Source of the DNA: Acetobacteraceae bacterium
Lineage (GTDB): Bacteria; Pseudomonadota; Alphaproteobacteria; Acetobacterales; Acetobacteraceae
Assembly (NCBI GenBank): GCA_025354865.1
Contig: JANXMB010000047.1
Span: 1 to 64,000 of the forward strand
Reading direction: 5' to 3'
Length of the DNA: 64,000 nucleotides
Position numbers and translations under genes: made by a program. The first letter of the stretch is position 1. Each line of letters opens with the position of its first letter. This document shows, piece by piece, positions 1-8,515 of the stretch. Under the pieces are notes generated by a model. That model saw only the letters and a program-made list of their open reading frames with translations. It was not told the origin of the DNA and did not search any database.

Positions 1-1082
1 TCCGCGCCCTCATCCAATTCGATCAGGGAAATCAGCGCATGCGTGGCGCCGGTCCGCGCCCGCACGGCGTTGGCCACGGCGGCGGCGGCTTCCTCGGTCA
101 TCGGCGCCTCCAACGCCACGCCTTGCAGGCCGAAAACGTCGTGCAAGTCCTTGAAATGCCGCACGATCGTGCCGCTGCGGAAAATGTGCTCGGCGTTCGG
201 CAGATGGCCCAGGCGGCCGGCGATCGCGCCGCTGGTGAAGGTCTCCACCACCGCCAGCGTCCCTTTTGCCGCCGTCAGCTCGGCCAGCACCACGCCTTCC
301 AGGGTGCGGTCGTCCTCCGCCATGATGAAGTTGCCCATGCGCTGGCGCACCGCCTCGGCGATCGGTGCCAGCTTGCGGTGCACGTCGTCCATGTCGGACC
401 CGCGCACCGTCAGCTTCGTTTCCAACTGCGGATAATGCGCTCGGAATCCCAGCTTCACCCCACCGGAGGGATCCAGGTCCTCGATCCCCTTCAGCATCTC
501 GTCGGCATGCGACTCGCCGATGCCGTACGAATGGAATCGTTTCAAATAGATCGAGGCCGGCGCACCGGAGCGGGCCAGAATGCGGGGAATGACCTGTTCT
601 TCCAGCATGCGGCGCATCTCGCGCGGCACGCCGGGGGTGAAGAAGAAGCGGGCCTTGCCGATATCGACGGCGAAACCGCAGGCGGTGCCGATCGGGTTGT
701 CGATCATTTCGGCGGTGGACGGCAGCATCGCCTGCTTCACGTTGTTCGGCGGCATGACCCGGGCGCGCTTGGTGAAAAACGCCTCCATCGTCGTGAGCCA
801 TTCCTGGTTCAGCGCAAGTTCGACCCCGGCGGCCTGGGCGGCGATTTCCTGCGACAGATCGTCCACGGTCGGGCCGAGGCCACCGTTCACGATCACCGCA
901 TCGGCGCGGGTGCCCGCCAGCTTAAAGGCCGCAAGCAAAGTGTCGCGATCGTCGCCCACGGTGGTTTCCCACACGACGGACAGGCCGACATCTTCCAGCT
1001 TCTGCGCCATGTAGGAAAAATTGGTGTTGGTAATCTTGCCGGTCAGCACTTCGTCGCCGGTGCAGATGATCTCGATGCGCAT
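1..1082 (-). CDS. cinA: CinA-like protein, 3' end outside window
   Basis: The minus-strand frame opens with ATG at 1082 (MRIEIICTGDEVLTGKI) and stays open to the window edge, giving 360 residues of a family usually about 410 long. The N-terminal MoaB/CinA-type molybdopterin-binding-fold domain (about residues 1-170) is clear, with NGGLGPTVDDLS at 66-77 and FFTPGVPREM near 135. The C-terminal part, from about residue 275, aligns with the PncC nicotinamide-nucleotide amidase domain. In place of the usual ESCTGG motif it reads ETFTSG, so the catalytic serine and the cysteine are replaced. Family role: competence/damage-inducible CinA, which in many bacteria deamidates NMN in pyridine-nucleotide salvage. 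Amidase activity is doubtful here. It lies 63 nt downstream of the solute-binding protein gene on the same strand and could be co-transcribed with it. Confidence 0.85.
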   Translation of the reverse strand, partial: MRIEIICTGDEVLTGKITNTNFSYMAQKLEDVGLSVVWETTVGDDRDTLLAAFKLAGTRADAVIVNGGLGPTVDDLSQEIAAQAAGVELALNQEWLTTMEAFFTKRARVMPPNNVKQAMLPSTAEMIDNPIGTACGFAVDIGKARFFFTPGVPREMRRMLEEQVIPRILARSGAPASIYLKRFHSYGIGESHADEMLKGIEDLDPSGGVKLGFRAHYPQLETKLTVRGSDMDDVHRKLAPIAEAVRQRMGNFIMAEDDRTLEGVVLAELTAAKGTLAVVETFTSGAIAGRLGHLPNAEHIFRSGTIVRHFKDLHDVFGLQGVALEAPMTEEAAAAVANAVRARTGATHALISLIELDEGA

Positions 1083-1145
1083 GGTTCCCCCCGTTCGGTC
1101 GGGCGGGAGGTTCGGGGATTGGGGGGCCGAGGGCAAGGGGGTGCC

Positions 1146-2759
1146 CTACGGCCGCCCCACCGCCGGCAGATCGAGCCATGCGTCTTCGAGCCGCCAGCCG
1201 GTATACATGCCGTTGCCGTTGATCGTTACGTTCTTCACCCAGGGTTGCTGGCAGGTCCCCGAGCGCGGGTGGAAGATAATGGGGCGGGCGAAATCCTGTT
1301 GGAGGCGTTTGTCGATGTCCCAGACCATGGCGCGGCGTTTCGCGAAATCGGTTTCCCGCGACTGCGCATCCACCAACGCATCGATCTCTTTGTTGCAATA
1401 GCCGGAGAAATTGCGACTCGCACCGCACACGTAATTTTCGTAAAATTGAATATCCGGATCGTCGCCGCCCGATCCCGTCAGGTTCAACGCCAAAGCGTAA
1501 TCTTTCTTCGTCAGCCGCACCGGCCAGATCGCGGTCTCGATCGGCTCCATCTCGGCATCGATATAGATGCTCTTGAGCTGGTCGATCAGAATGACCGAGG
1601 GATCGCGATGCTGCGGCACATTCCGCGCCGCCAGCTTCACCGCCAGCCGCTTGTCCGCCCCGTAGCCCCGCGCCTCCATCAAGCTTCGGGCTTTGGCGCG
1701 GTTTTGTGCGACATTGCCGTCGTAGCCGGGCAAGGCGCGCAGCATGTCCGGCGGCAGGCCCCAGACGCCTTCGGGCGGCGGCAGCAATGCGCCACCCTGG
1801 TCGCTTTTGCCCTCGGATAGGATGTCGATGAACGATTTCCGGTCGAGCGCCAGGGCCATCGCCTCCCGGATTTCGGGCTGGTCGAACGGGGGAACGGCGC
1901 GGTTGATCAGCAGGTTGACCGATAGATTGTTGGGCGACAGCACGCATTGCGCGGCCGGTGCCTGGGTCTGGATGTCCTTCACGATCGGTACCGGCATTTC
2001 GTACGGAAACGTCATATCGAACTTACCCGCCACGAATCCCAGCGCCGCCGTTGCTCGGTTTGGCACGATGGTGAATTCGATCCCGTCGAGATAGGGCAGG
2101 CCGGGCTTCCAATAATCGCGATTTTTCTCCAACCGGATATATTCGTTTCGCTTATATTCGACGAAACGATAGGGGCCGGTGCCGATCGGGGCGGTGCGCA
2201 TTTGCGCCGGCGTCGTATGGCAGGGGTAGACCGGCGAATAACCCGCCGCGAGGAAGGCCAGAAACGACGGTTGCGGCCGTTGCAGATGAAATACGACCTC
2301 CTGCGGGCCTTTCGCTTCGATACCGGTCACGTTGGTATACCAGCCCTGGCGCGGATTGATCCGCATCTTCTCCGCCGCGATGCCGCGAATGCGATCCCAG
2401 GTGCAGACGACATCGGCGGCGGAGAACGGTTTGCCGTCGTGCCATTTCACCCCCGCACGCAGTTTCAAGGTCAGATCGGTGCGGGTATCGTTCCACGCCC
2501 ACTCCGTTGCTAATTCAGGACGGATGGTGTCGGGGCGGTTCTGCGGAATGTGCTGATCGTATAGTATCAGGTTGTTGAACACGCCCATCGTCGGCGTGAT
2601 CACGGAGTTGCTGGTTTCCTCGTGGATCGACATGTCGCCGGGGCTGTCGCGATGCAGGATGCGCAAAATGCCGCCGTCGTGTTGCGCCATCGCGGGCACG
2701 GCCGACAGTGTCGCGACCAAAACCGACGCGACCAGCGCCACGAATAACCGACGCATCAT
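1146..2759 (-). CDS. Peptide-type ABC transporter solute-binding protein (SBP_bac_5)
   Basis: This 537-residue protein is predicted periplasmic. A Sec signal peptide (MMRRLFVALVASVLVATLSA, cleavage after AMA near residue 25) is followed by a full SBP_bac_5 (DppA/OppA-type) fold. Family-typical stretches are LATEWAWNDTRTDLTLKLR, GVKWHDGKPFSAADVV and a GTGPYRFVEY segment near residue 195. The family binds di/oligopeptides, nickel or opines and delivers them to an inner-membrane ABC permease. No permease or ATPase gene lies next to it, so the partner is elsewhere or just outside the window. It is divergent from the M20 amidohydrolase gene at 2861 with 101 nt between starts. That arrangement suggests uptake and hydrolysis of an N-acylated or carbamoylated amino compound, but the substrate cannot be read from the sequence. 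Confidence 0.9.
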   Translation of the reverse strand: MMRRLFVALVASVLVATLSAVPAMAQHDGGILRILHRDSPGDMSIHEETSNSVITPTMGVFNNLILYDQHIPQNRPDTIRPELATEWAWNDTRTDLTLKLRAGVKWHDGKPFSAADVVCTWDRIRGIAAEKMRINPRQGWYTNVTGIEAKGPQEVVFHLQRPQPSFLAFLAAGYSPVYPCHTTPAQMRTAPIGTGPYRFVEYKRNEYIRLEKNRDYWKPGLPYLDGIEFTIVPNRATAALGFVAGKFDMTFPYEMPVPIVKDIQTQAPAAQCVLSPNNLSVNLLINRAVPPFDQPEIREAMALALDRKSFIDILSEGKSDQGGALLPPPEGVWGLPPDMLRALPGYDGNVAQNRAKARSLMEARGYGADKRLAVKLAARNVPQHRDPSVILIDQLKSIYIDAEMEPIETAIWPVRLTKKDYALALNLTGSGGDDPDIQFYENYVCGASRNFSGYCNKEIDALVDAQSRETDFAKRRAMVWDIDKRLQQDFARPIIFHPRSGTCQQPWVKNVTINGNGMYTGWRLEDAWLDLPAVGRP

Positions 2760-2860
2760 GGCACAGACGCTCCCATTTGGATATTTCCTGGATCGACATC
2801 CACCTCGCCACAGGGGGCGGGGGTGGTCAAGCGAGCGGCATAAACCTAGGCTGCACGGCT

Positions 2861-4087
2861 ATGACCCCCACCGTAAATCCTGATCGCCTCTGGCAATCCA
2901 TCCTCGACATCGCGGCGATCGGCCCGACGCCGGATGGCGGCAGCAACCGCATGGCCCTGACGCCCGAGGACACCGCCGCCCGCCGGCTGTTCCAGGGCTG
3001 GTGCGACGATCTGGCGTTGCATCGGGAACAAGATGCTATCGGCAACATGTTCTTCCGCCGCGAAGGCACGGTGCCGACCGATGGCGCCGTCGCATTCGGC
3101 AGCCATCTGGATACGGTGCCGACCGGCGGGCGCTTCGACGGTATTTTCGGGGTGATGGCCGGTTTGGAAATCCTCCGCGCGCTGCACGACGCCGGGCATC
3201 GCACCCGAGCACCGCTGGAATTGGTGAACTGGACGAATGAGGAGGGAAGCCGGTTTCGCCCGGCCATGATGGGCAGCCGCGTGCATGCCGGCGACATGAC
3301 GCTGGAAGCCGCGCTGGCGATCGCCGACGATGCTGGCACGACCGTTGCCGAAGCGTTGCAAGCATCCGGTCAGGCCGGCCCGCTGACCCCGTCCCCGCGC
3401 GGTTGGGCCTGCTGGCTGGAAGCGCATATCGAGCAAGGCCCGGTGATGGAGGCGACCGCCACCGATATCGGTATCGTTACCGGCACCATGCACGCCCGCT
3501 ATTTCCAGATGGTCGTGACCGGGGAGCCGAGCCATGTCGGCCCGACAACGATGGACCGGCGTCGCGATAGCCTTGCGGCGGCGGCGGAGATCGTTCTGGC
3601 GGTGGAGAAAATCGGTCTGACGGCGGAGCCGGGCGGCCGTGCCTCGGCCTCGTGGATCGAGAATTATCCCAACGCGCGCGGCAATGTATCCAATATCACC
3701 CGGCTGCATTGCGATGTGCGGCACGATCGCGCGGCCGATGCCATCGCCATGGAATCCGCCCTGCGCGACGCCATCGCAGCCATCGCCGCTCGGCGTCTGT
3801 TGCGTATCGATATCGATCCCTACGCAACCTTCGGGCCGATCCATTTCGACGCCAACCTATGCAACCTGCTGCGCCGCAAAGCCGAGGCAAGGCAGTTGAC
3901 CGTGCGCGACATGACCGCTGCGGCCGGGCACGACTCGGTGCTGCTCGCGCCGTTGTGCCCAAGCGCGATGCTGTTCATCCCGAGTGTCGGCGGGATCACG
4001 CATAATCCGCTGGAATATTCGACGAAGGAGCAGGTGGCACGGGGCGCGCAGACGATGCTGGACGCGGTGCTCGACCTCGCGGGGTAG
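2861..4087 (+). CDS. M20 family Zn-dependent amidase (allantoate/N-carbamoyl-amino-acid hydrolase type)
   Basis: A 408-residue protein from ATG 2861; the frame extends upstream to 2708, but the conserved domain starts with NPDRLWQSILDIAAIG just after this ATG. It has the M20 hydantoinase/carbamoylase hallmarks: GSHLDTVPTGG (metal-binding His/Asp), NEEGSRF (Glu-Glu base and bridging ligand), EAHIEQGPVME, the dimerisation-domain stretch GEPSHVGPTTM, GHDS, and the C-terminal metal ligand in ITHNPLEYS. The family hydrolyses the amide of N-carbamoyl-L-amino acids, allantoate or ureidoglycolate using two Zn, Co or Mn ions in the cytoplasm. Which substrate applies cannot be decided from the sequence. 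It is transcribed divergently from an ABC solute-binding protein that may import the substrate. The upstream Shine-Dalgarno sequence is weak. Confidence 0.88.
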   Translation: MTPTVNPDRLWQSILDIAAIGPTPDGGSNRMALTPEDTAARRLFQGWCDDLALHREQDAIGNMFFRREGTVPTDGAVAFGSHLDTVPTGGRFDGIFGVMAGLEILRALHDAGHRTRAPLELVNWTNEEGSRFRPAMMGSRVHAGDMTLEAALAIADDAGTTVAEALQASGQAGPLTPSPRGWACWLEAHIEQGPVMEATATDIGIVTGTMHARYFQMVVTGEPSHVGPTTMDRRRDSLAAAAEIVLAVEKIGLTAEPGGRASASWIENYPNARGNVSNITRLHCDVRHDRAADAIAMESALRDAIAAIAARRLLRIDIDPYATFGPIHFDANLCNLLRRKAEARQLTVRDMTAAAGHDSVLLAPLCPSAMLFIPSVGGITHNPLEYSTKEQVARGAQTMLDAVLDLAG

Positions 4088-4200
4088 GGGTTCCGGCTGG
4101 CCGGGATAATTCCGCAGCGGACCAGATCGCTGGCCGAGGGCGCAACCGGAAGCAACGCCAGTCGGCGATATTTCGGGTTCTTTGTCATTAAAATGGTCAT

Positions 4201-4228
4201 TTGACATAAAAAGAAATTGGGCTATGAG
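4201..4228 (+). promoter_or_regulatory. Candidate sigma-70-type promoter for the PEP-CTERM gene
   Basis: TTGACA at 4201-4206 and TATGAG at 4223-4228 are separated by 16 nt in a locally AT-rich stretch. A start near 4235 would leave a leader of about 20 nt carrying AGGA at 4244-4247, 8 nt before the ATG at 4256. I saw no convincing -24/-12 (sigma-54) motif here, although the window encodes PrsR. Confidence 0.45.
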
Positions 4229-4255
4229 CGGGTTTCGCCATTCAGGATTAACACC

Positions 4256-4879
4256 ATGTTACGATCTGCTTTAAAATTCGGCATTGTCGCCTTGGCCGCC
4301 GCGACGGTGATGCTTGTGCAGCCTGCGCGCGCCACCATCACAACGCTGACCCTCGATCTGTCGTCGCTGCCGGTCGGCGCGTTCTCCGGCGCGCTCTCGG
4401 TGGACGGTTTCGTTCTGACCCCGGCGCTCGGGCAGTCCAGCATTCCGCAGATCGTCAATTCCGCTGGGGTCTACAACCTGCAAAGCACCAGCAGTGTCGG
4501 CGCCGGTGGCGCGGATACTTGGCTGACGCGGGTCGGTGGCGGCGTGTTCTCGATGGTGTCGGTGCAGTTGGCCGCGCTGGGCGGCGATCGCGGCTCCTAC
4601 GGGATCGCCATTTCGAACGGCGCTGCCGGGTTCGTCGTCGGGTCGCGGTACGGCTCGCCCGTATCCAGCACCTTCACGACCTACGACCTGACCGGGGTCA
4701 CGGCCCTGTCCGGCCAAGCGGCCATCGACCTCGATCCTGTCAGCGACAACGGCAACAACTTCGCCATCGCCGCAATCACGGTTTCGTTCGACAACGCTGT
4801 GCCGGAGCCCGCCACGCTCGGCTTGTTCGCCGTTGGCATCGGAATGGTTGGCATGATCCGCCGCCGCAAGCGGGTCTGA
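4256..4879 (+). CDS. PEP-CTERM sorting domain-containing secreted protein
   Basis: 207 residues. The start is ATG 4256, because it follows AGGA at 8 nt and begins a good signal peptide (MLRSALKFGIVALAAATVML, cleavage after ARA near residue 26). The mature part is low-complexity, rich in Ser/Gly/Ala/Thr with no recognisable enzyme motif. It ends in a textbook PEP-CTERM signal at about residues 182-207: VPEPATLG, a hydrophobic helix, then RRRKRV. Such tails are recognised by the exosortase encoded at 23285-24829 and removed during export to the cell surface or extracellular matrix. The gene stands alone, with its own candidate promoter and a strong downstream hairpin terminator. The function beyond being a matrix or surface protein is unknown. 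Confidence 0.85.
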   Translation: MLRSALKFGIVALAAATVMLVQPARATITTLTLDLSSLPVGAFSGALSVDGFVLTPALGQSSIPQIVNSAGVYNLQSTSSVGAGGADTWLTRVGGGVFSMVSVQLAALGGDRGSYGIAISNGAAGFVVGSRYGSPVSSTFTTYDLTGVTALSGQAAIDLDPVSDNGNNFAIAAITVSFDNAVPEPATLGLFAVGIGMVGMIRRRKRV

Positions 4880-4932
4880 CGCGATCCTGGGGACTTAGTA
4901 CAGCACGGCGCTCGGCCGGCTGGGATACGATC

Positions 4933-4957
4933 GGGCGGGGGCAACCCCGCCCGTTTT
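4933..4957 (+). terminator. Rho-independent terminator after the PEP-CTERM gene
   Basis: A perfect 8-bp stem, GGGCGGGG (4933-4940) with CCCCGCCC (4945-4952), closes a GCAA tetraloop and is followed by GTTTTG. It sits 54 nt after the stop codon of the PEP-CTERM gene. Confidence 0.8.
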
Positions 4958-5067
4958 GCATGCGGGCGACGCCAGCCGAGCACCGCAGTCGCAACGGCCC
5001 GTTGTCTTCCGCCGCCGAACACCCTATCCCGCGCGGCAACGCACTCCATCGCCGGGATATCTCGTTT

Positions 5068-6144
5068 ATGACGACGCCGCTTCTGTTCCAGCCGATCGCC
5101 TTCCGTTCGGTGACCGCACCCAACCGCATCGTGGTGGCACCGATGTGCCAATACAGCGCCACCGACGGGCTCGGCGACGATTGGCATGTCCAGCACCTCG
5201 GCGCGCGCGCGGCCGGCGGCGCGGGGATTGTGATGGTGGAGGCGACGCATGTGTCCGACATCGGGCGCATCACGCCGGGCTGCCTCGGCGCTTATAACGA
5301 CAGCCATCGCGCCCTGCTGACGCGGCTCGCGTCTATCATTACCAAATGCGGCGCGGTGCCGGCGATCCAGATCGCCCATGCCGGGCGCAAGGCGTCCTGC
5401 GCGGTGCCGTGGAATGGCGGCAAGCCGATCGCCCCGGCCGATGGCGGCTGGGTGCCGGTGGCGCCGAGCGCCATTCCGATGATTCCGGGGTCGGTCGATC
5501 CGCATCCGTTGTCCACGACCGAGGTCGCCGAAATCTCCGGCCAGTTCGCCGCGTCGGCCCGCATGGCGCGGGAAGCCGGCTTCAAGATCGTCGAAATCCA
5601 TGCCGCGCACGGCTATCTGGCGCATTCCTTCCTGTCGCCGATTTCCAACCACCGCAACGACCAATACGGCGGCGATCTGGCCGGGCGGTCGCGCTTCCTG
5701 ATGGAAACCATCGAAGCGGTGCGCGGCGAATGGCCGGACGAGCTGCCGCTGTGGGTGCGCCTGTCCTGCACCGATTGGATGCCGAACGGCCTGACCCTGG
5801 CCGACCAGATCGCGGTCGTGAAGCGCATCCAGGCGACGGACATGGTCGATCTGATCGATTGCTCCTCGGGCGGGGTGTCGAACGACCAGAAGATCCCGTC
5901 TCTGCACCCCGGCTATCAGGTGCCCTTCGCCGATGCGATTCGTCGCGAGACCGGCATGGCGACCGGCGCGGTGGGCATGATTACCGAACCGACCCACGCC
6001 GCCGAAATCCTGGCGAACGGGCGGGCGGACGTGGTTTTACTGGCGCGCGCCCTGCTCGCCGATCCCTCCTGGCCGTTGCGCGCCGCCAAGGCGTTGGGTG
6101 TGAAACCCGCGCTGCTGCCGCAATATCTGCGCGCTGCCCTGTAA
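5068..6144 (+). CDS. NADH:flavin oxidoreductase, Old Yellow Enzyme family (YqjM/NamA-like)
   Basis: A 358-residue FMN-dependent ene-reductase starting at ATG 5068 (MTTPLLFQPIAF). It belongs to the YqjM-like class: APMCQYSA near residue 25 carries the class-specific Cys and Tyr, HVQHLGARAAGGAGIVMVEAT follows, AHAGRKAS is the active-site segment, and EIHAAHGYLAHSFLSP contains the substrate-anion-binding His pair. The C-terminal TGAVGMIT and GRADVVLLARALLADP segments bind the FMN phosphate. The family reduces activated C=C bonds of enals, enones and nitro compounds with NAD(P)H. It is followed at 23 nt by the lipoprotein gene on the same strand, with no evident functional link. The longer open frame upstream of 5068 lacks homology and overlaps the PEP-CTERM gene. 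Confidence 0.92.
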   Translation: MTTPLLFQPIAFRSVTAPNRIVVAPMCQYSATDGLGDDWHVQHLGARAAGGAGIVMVEATHVSDIGRITPGCLGAYNDSHRALLTRLASIITKCGAVPAIQIAHAGRKASCAVPWNGGKPIAPADGGWVPVAPSAIPMIPGSVDPHPLSTTEVAEISGQFAASARMAREAGFKIVEIHAAHGYLAHSFLSPISNHRNDQYGGDLAGRSRFLMETIEAVRGEWPDELPLWVRLSCTDWMPNGLTLADQIAVVKRIQATDMVDLIDCSSGGVSNDQKIPSLHPGYQVPFADAIRRETGMATGAVGMITEPTHAAEILANGRADVVLLARALLADPSWPLRAAKALGVKPALLPQYLRAAL

Positions 6145-6167
6145 CACTCGGAACCGGAGTTCTCCCG

Positions 6168-6707
6168 ATGCGCCTGCTGCTTCTGACGACGCCCGCCATG
6201 GTGCTGACTGCGGCCCTGGCCGGCTGCGGGCCGGAAAAGAACGAATTTGCACCCCCGTGCCCCCGCCCCAGTCTGGTGCGCGGGCTGGAGGATTTGACCC
6301 GCTTCCGCCCGGATGGCGGCAAGGACCTGACCGACACCGTCGTCCAAGGCCGGCTTGTCAGCTTGGGCGGGGAGTGCCGGTTCGTCGAGCGCGGCAAGTC
6401 CCCGGTGGAAGTATCGGTTGCGATCTCCGCCGAGTTCCAGCGCGGCCCGTCGATGCAGGGGCGCCAGATCGCGGTGCCGTTGTTCATTGCGGTGACCGAG
6501 GGCGGAGTCGTGCTGGACAAGCAGATCATGCAGTTCCCGGTGGAATTCCCGGCCAATGTCGATCGGGTCGCGCTGACCAGCCAGCCGTTGCGCATGGTGC
6601 TGCCGACGACTCCGAGCAAATCGCCGGCAGCCTTCGGTGTTGTCGCCGGGTTTCAACTGACCCCGGCCGAAATCGAGACCAACCGCCAACGCGCGCCCTC
6701 GCGGTAG
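6168..6707 (+). CDS. Predicted outer-membrane lipoprotein of unknown function
   Basis: 179 residues from ATG 6168, preceded by CCGGAG. The N-terminus is a lipoprotein signal (MRLLLLTTPAMVLTAALAGC) with lipobox LAGC and predicted acylation at Cys20. The mature protein begins GPEKNEFAPPCPRP and contains an Ig-like beta-rich segment (VEVSVAISAEF, IAVPLFIAVTEGG, FPVEFPANVDRVAL). I do not recognise a named family. Comparable small lipoproteins are common in Acetobacteraceae. Its stop codon TAG (6705-6707) continues as TAGAGCGCGATGAC, identical over 14 nt to one end of the dispersed repeat described at 33649, so the gene end may be a remnant repeat junction. It is not obviously in an operon with the HtrA-like gene that follows at 71 nt. 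Confidence 0.7.
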   Translation: MRLLLLTTPAMVLTAALAGCGPEKNEFAPPCPRPSLVRGLEDLTRFRPDGGKDLTDTVVQGRLVSLGGECRFVERGKSPVEVSVAISAEFQRGPSMQGRQIAVPLFIAVTEGGVVLDKQIMQFPVEFPANVDRVALTSQPLRMVLPTTPSKSPAAFGVVAGFQLTPAEIETNRQRAPSR

Positions 6708-6778
6708 AGCGCGATGACTGTAGGCCGCATCGGAACGCCAACATTGCCCCAAACCGCAAAAGGTCGGATATTGGGGAC

Positions 6779-7804
6779 ATGAGCGATGATCCACCGAAAG
6801 ACCGTCCCAACCAGGGACGACGCCGGAGCAGCAAGAACCAGGACTGGGAAATCCCCCCGGCCCTGCGCCCGAATCCAGGCGATTACGCGTTCGACCTCGA
6901 ACATGCGCTGAAATCGGTGGTCGGTTTGAAGACCTACGTCCCCGCCGACGCCTTCACCGCGAATACTCTGGGCACCGAACGGGCGGGTAGCGGCGTGTTG
7001 ATCCGGGACACCGGGTTGATTGCCACGATCGGCTATTTGATTACCGAGGCCGAAACCATCTGGATTACCGGCAACGACGGGCAGGTGGTGCCCGGCCATG
7101 CGCTGGCGATGGACCAGGAAACCGGATTCGGTCTGGTGCAGGCGTTGGGGAAGCTCGATCTACCGCACCTCGAAATCGGGGACTCCGACAGCATTAAGGT
7201 CGGCGATCAGGCGGTGATCGCGGCGGGCGGTGGGCGTCACCATGCGGTGGAAACGCGGCTGGTCGGGCGGCAGGAATTCGCCGGCTATTGGGAATATGCG
7301 CTCGACGACGCGCTGTTCATCGCGCCCGCGCACCCGTTCTGGGGCGGCTGCGGCTTGATCGGCACCGACGGCAAGCTGATGGGCATCGGCTCGTTGATCC
7401 TGCAACAGGGCGATCAACGCGGTCGCCGGCTGGACATGAACATGGTTGTGCCGATCGGCATGCTGTCCCCCATCCTGTCCGATCTGTTGACCTACGGGCG
7501 GGTCAATCGCCCTGCGCGCCCCTGGCTGGGCATGTACGCGACCGAATCGGGCGACTCCATCGTCGTCGGCGGCATCGCCGATAACGGTCCGGCCGAGCAG
7601 GCGGGTTTGCGCCCAGGCGATAAGATCCTGACCGTCAACGATGAAGAAATTCCCGATCTCGTCGGCCTCTGGCGCCGGGTGTGGTCGTCGGGCAGTGCCG
7701 GGGCCGAGGTTCGGTTGCGGGTCGAGCGCGATGGCAATTCGCTGCGGGTCAGTATGCGGTCTTCCGATCGCGCCAGTTTCCTGAAATCCCCCCGCCTGCA
7801 CTGA
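6779..7804 (+). CDS. HtrA/DegP-like S1C protein with PDZ domain, catalytic triad lost
   Basis: 341 residues from ATG 6779. A trypsin-like half (residues about 40-235) and one PDZ domain (about 250-335, PARPWLGMYA and GPAEQAGLRPGDKILTVND) give the HtrA layout. Active enzymes have TNAHVV, TDLA and GNSGGP around the triad. Here the matching places read TIGYLIT (83-89), TGFGL (115-119) and PFWGGCGL (186-193), so His, Asp and Ser are all absent. No signal peptide or membrane segment is seen; the N-terminus is polar (MSDDPPKDRPNQGRRRSS), suggesting a cytoplasmic protein. It is probably a non-catalytic scaffold or peptide-binding protein. The reading frame is intact and codon use is normal, so this looks like a maintained pseudo-protease rather than decay. 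Confidence 0.8.
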   Translation: MSDDPPKDRPNQGRRRSSKNQDWEIPPALRPNPGDYAFDLEHALKSVVGLKTYVPADAFTANTLGTERAGSGVLIRDTGLIATIGYLITEAETIWITGNDGQVVPGHALAMDQETGFGLVQALGKLDLPHLEIGDSDSIKVGDQAVIAAGGGRHHAVETRLVGRQEFAGYWEYALDDALFIAPAHPFWGGCGLIGTDGKLMGIGSLILQQGDQRGRRLDMNMVVPIGMLSPILSDLLTYGRVNRPARPWLGMYATESGDSIVVGGIADNGPAEQAGLRPGDKILTVNDEEIPDLVGLWRRVWSSGSAGAEVRLRVERDGNSLRVSMRSSDRASFLKSPRLH

Positions 7805-7879
7805 CGCGGCTGGGGGCACGCCCCGGATCGCGCAAACGGCAGATCGAAAAGCGCCGATGAAGACGAAAGGTCGTGGTCG

Positions 7880-8515
7880 ATGGGCCAATTGCGGGGCGCG
7901 ATCGTGCCGGTCACTCCATTCCAGCAGAATTGCGCCATTCTGTGGGACGACGAAGCCATGCGGGCGATCGTGGTCGATCCCGGCGGCGATGTGGACCGCA
8001 TCCTGGCCGCCATCGAACAATGCAAGGTCGGGGTGGACCGCATTCTGCTGACGCACGGGCACCTCGATCATGCCGGCGGCGCCGCCGGTCTGGCCGAGGC
8101 GCTGCAAGTGCCGATCGAAGGGCCGGATATCCGCGATAAATTCCTTCTGGACGGGATCGCCGCGCAAGCCGCCGGCTACGGGTTCGATGCACGCAACTGC
8201 ACCCCCGACCGTTGGCTGACGGAGGGGGAGACGGTGACAATCGGCACCCATCGTTTCGACATCCTGCATTGTCCCGGCCACACACCCGGCCATCTGGTCT
8301 TCGTGAACCACGCCGCCAAACTCCTGCTGGCGGGCGACGTGCTGTTCCAGGGTTCGGTCGGGCGCACCGATTTTCCCTACGGCGATACGGCGGCGCTGAT
8401 CGACGCGATCAAGACCAAGCTGTTGCCGTTGGGCGACGATTTCGAATTCCTCTGCGGCCACGGCCCGGGATCGAGCATTGGCGCCGAGCGCGTCGGGAAC
8501 CCGTTTTTACGGTGA
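7880..8515 (+). CDS. MBL-fold metallo-hydrolase (glyoxalase II-like)
   Basis: A 211-residue single-domain metallo-beta-lactamase-fold protein. The metal-binding motif THGHLDHAGG is near residue 58, with further ligands in HCPGHTPGHLVF (His, near 133), LLAGDVLFQGSVGRTD (Asp) and CGHGPGSSIG at the C-terminus. This set is typical of YcbL-type glyoxalase II and persulfide dioxygenase-like enzymes, which hydrolyse thioesters such as S-lactoylglutathione. The N-terminal FQQNCAILWDD is typical of the YcbL subgroup. It overlaps the following DNA methyltransferase by 4 nt (GTGA, 8512-8515), so the two genes are probably translationally coupled, though their functions are not obviously related. Confidence 0.9.
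   Translation: MGQLRGAIVPVTPFQQNCAILWDDEAMRAIVVDPGGDVDRILAAIEQCKVGVDRILLTHGHLDHAGGAAGLAEALQVPIEGPDIRDKFLLDGIAAQAAGYGFDARNCTPDRWLTEGETVTIGTHRFDILHCPGHTPGHLVFVNHAAKLLLAGDVLFQGSVGRTDFPYGDTAALIDAIKTKLLPLGDDFEFLCGHGPGSSIGAERVGNPFLR

Noticed and set aside
10-801. Open frame of 263 codons on the minus strand at the window start
   Set aside because: The CinA frame on the same strand, offset by one, carries the conserved motifs; this one is Arg/Gly-rich with none.
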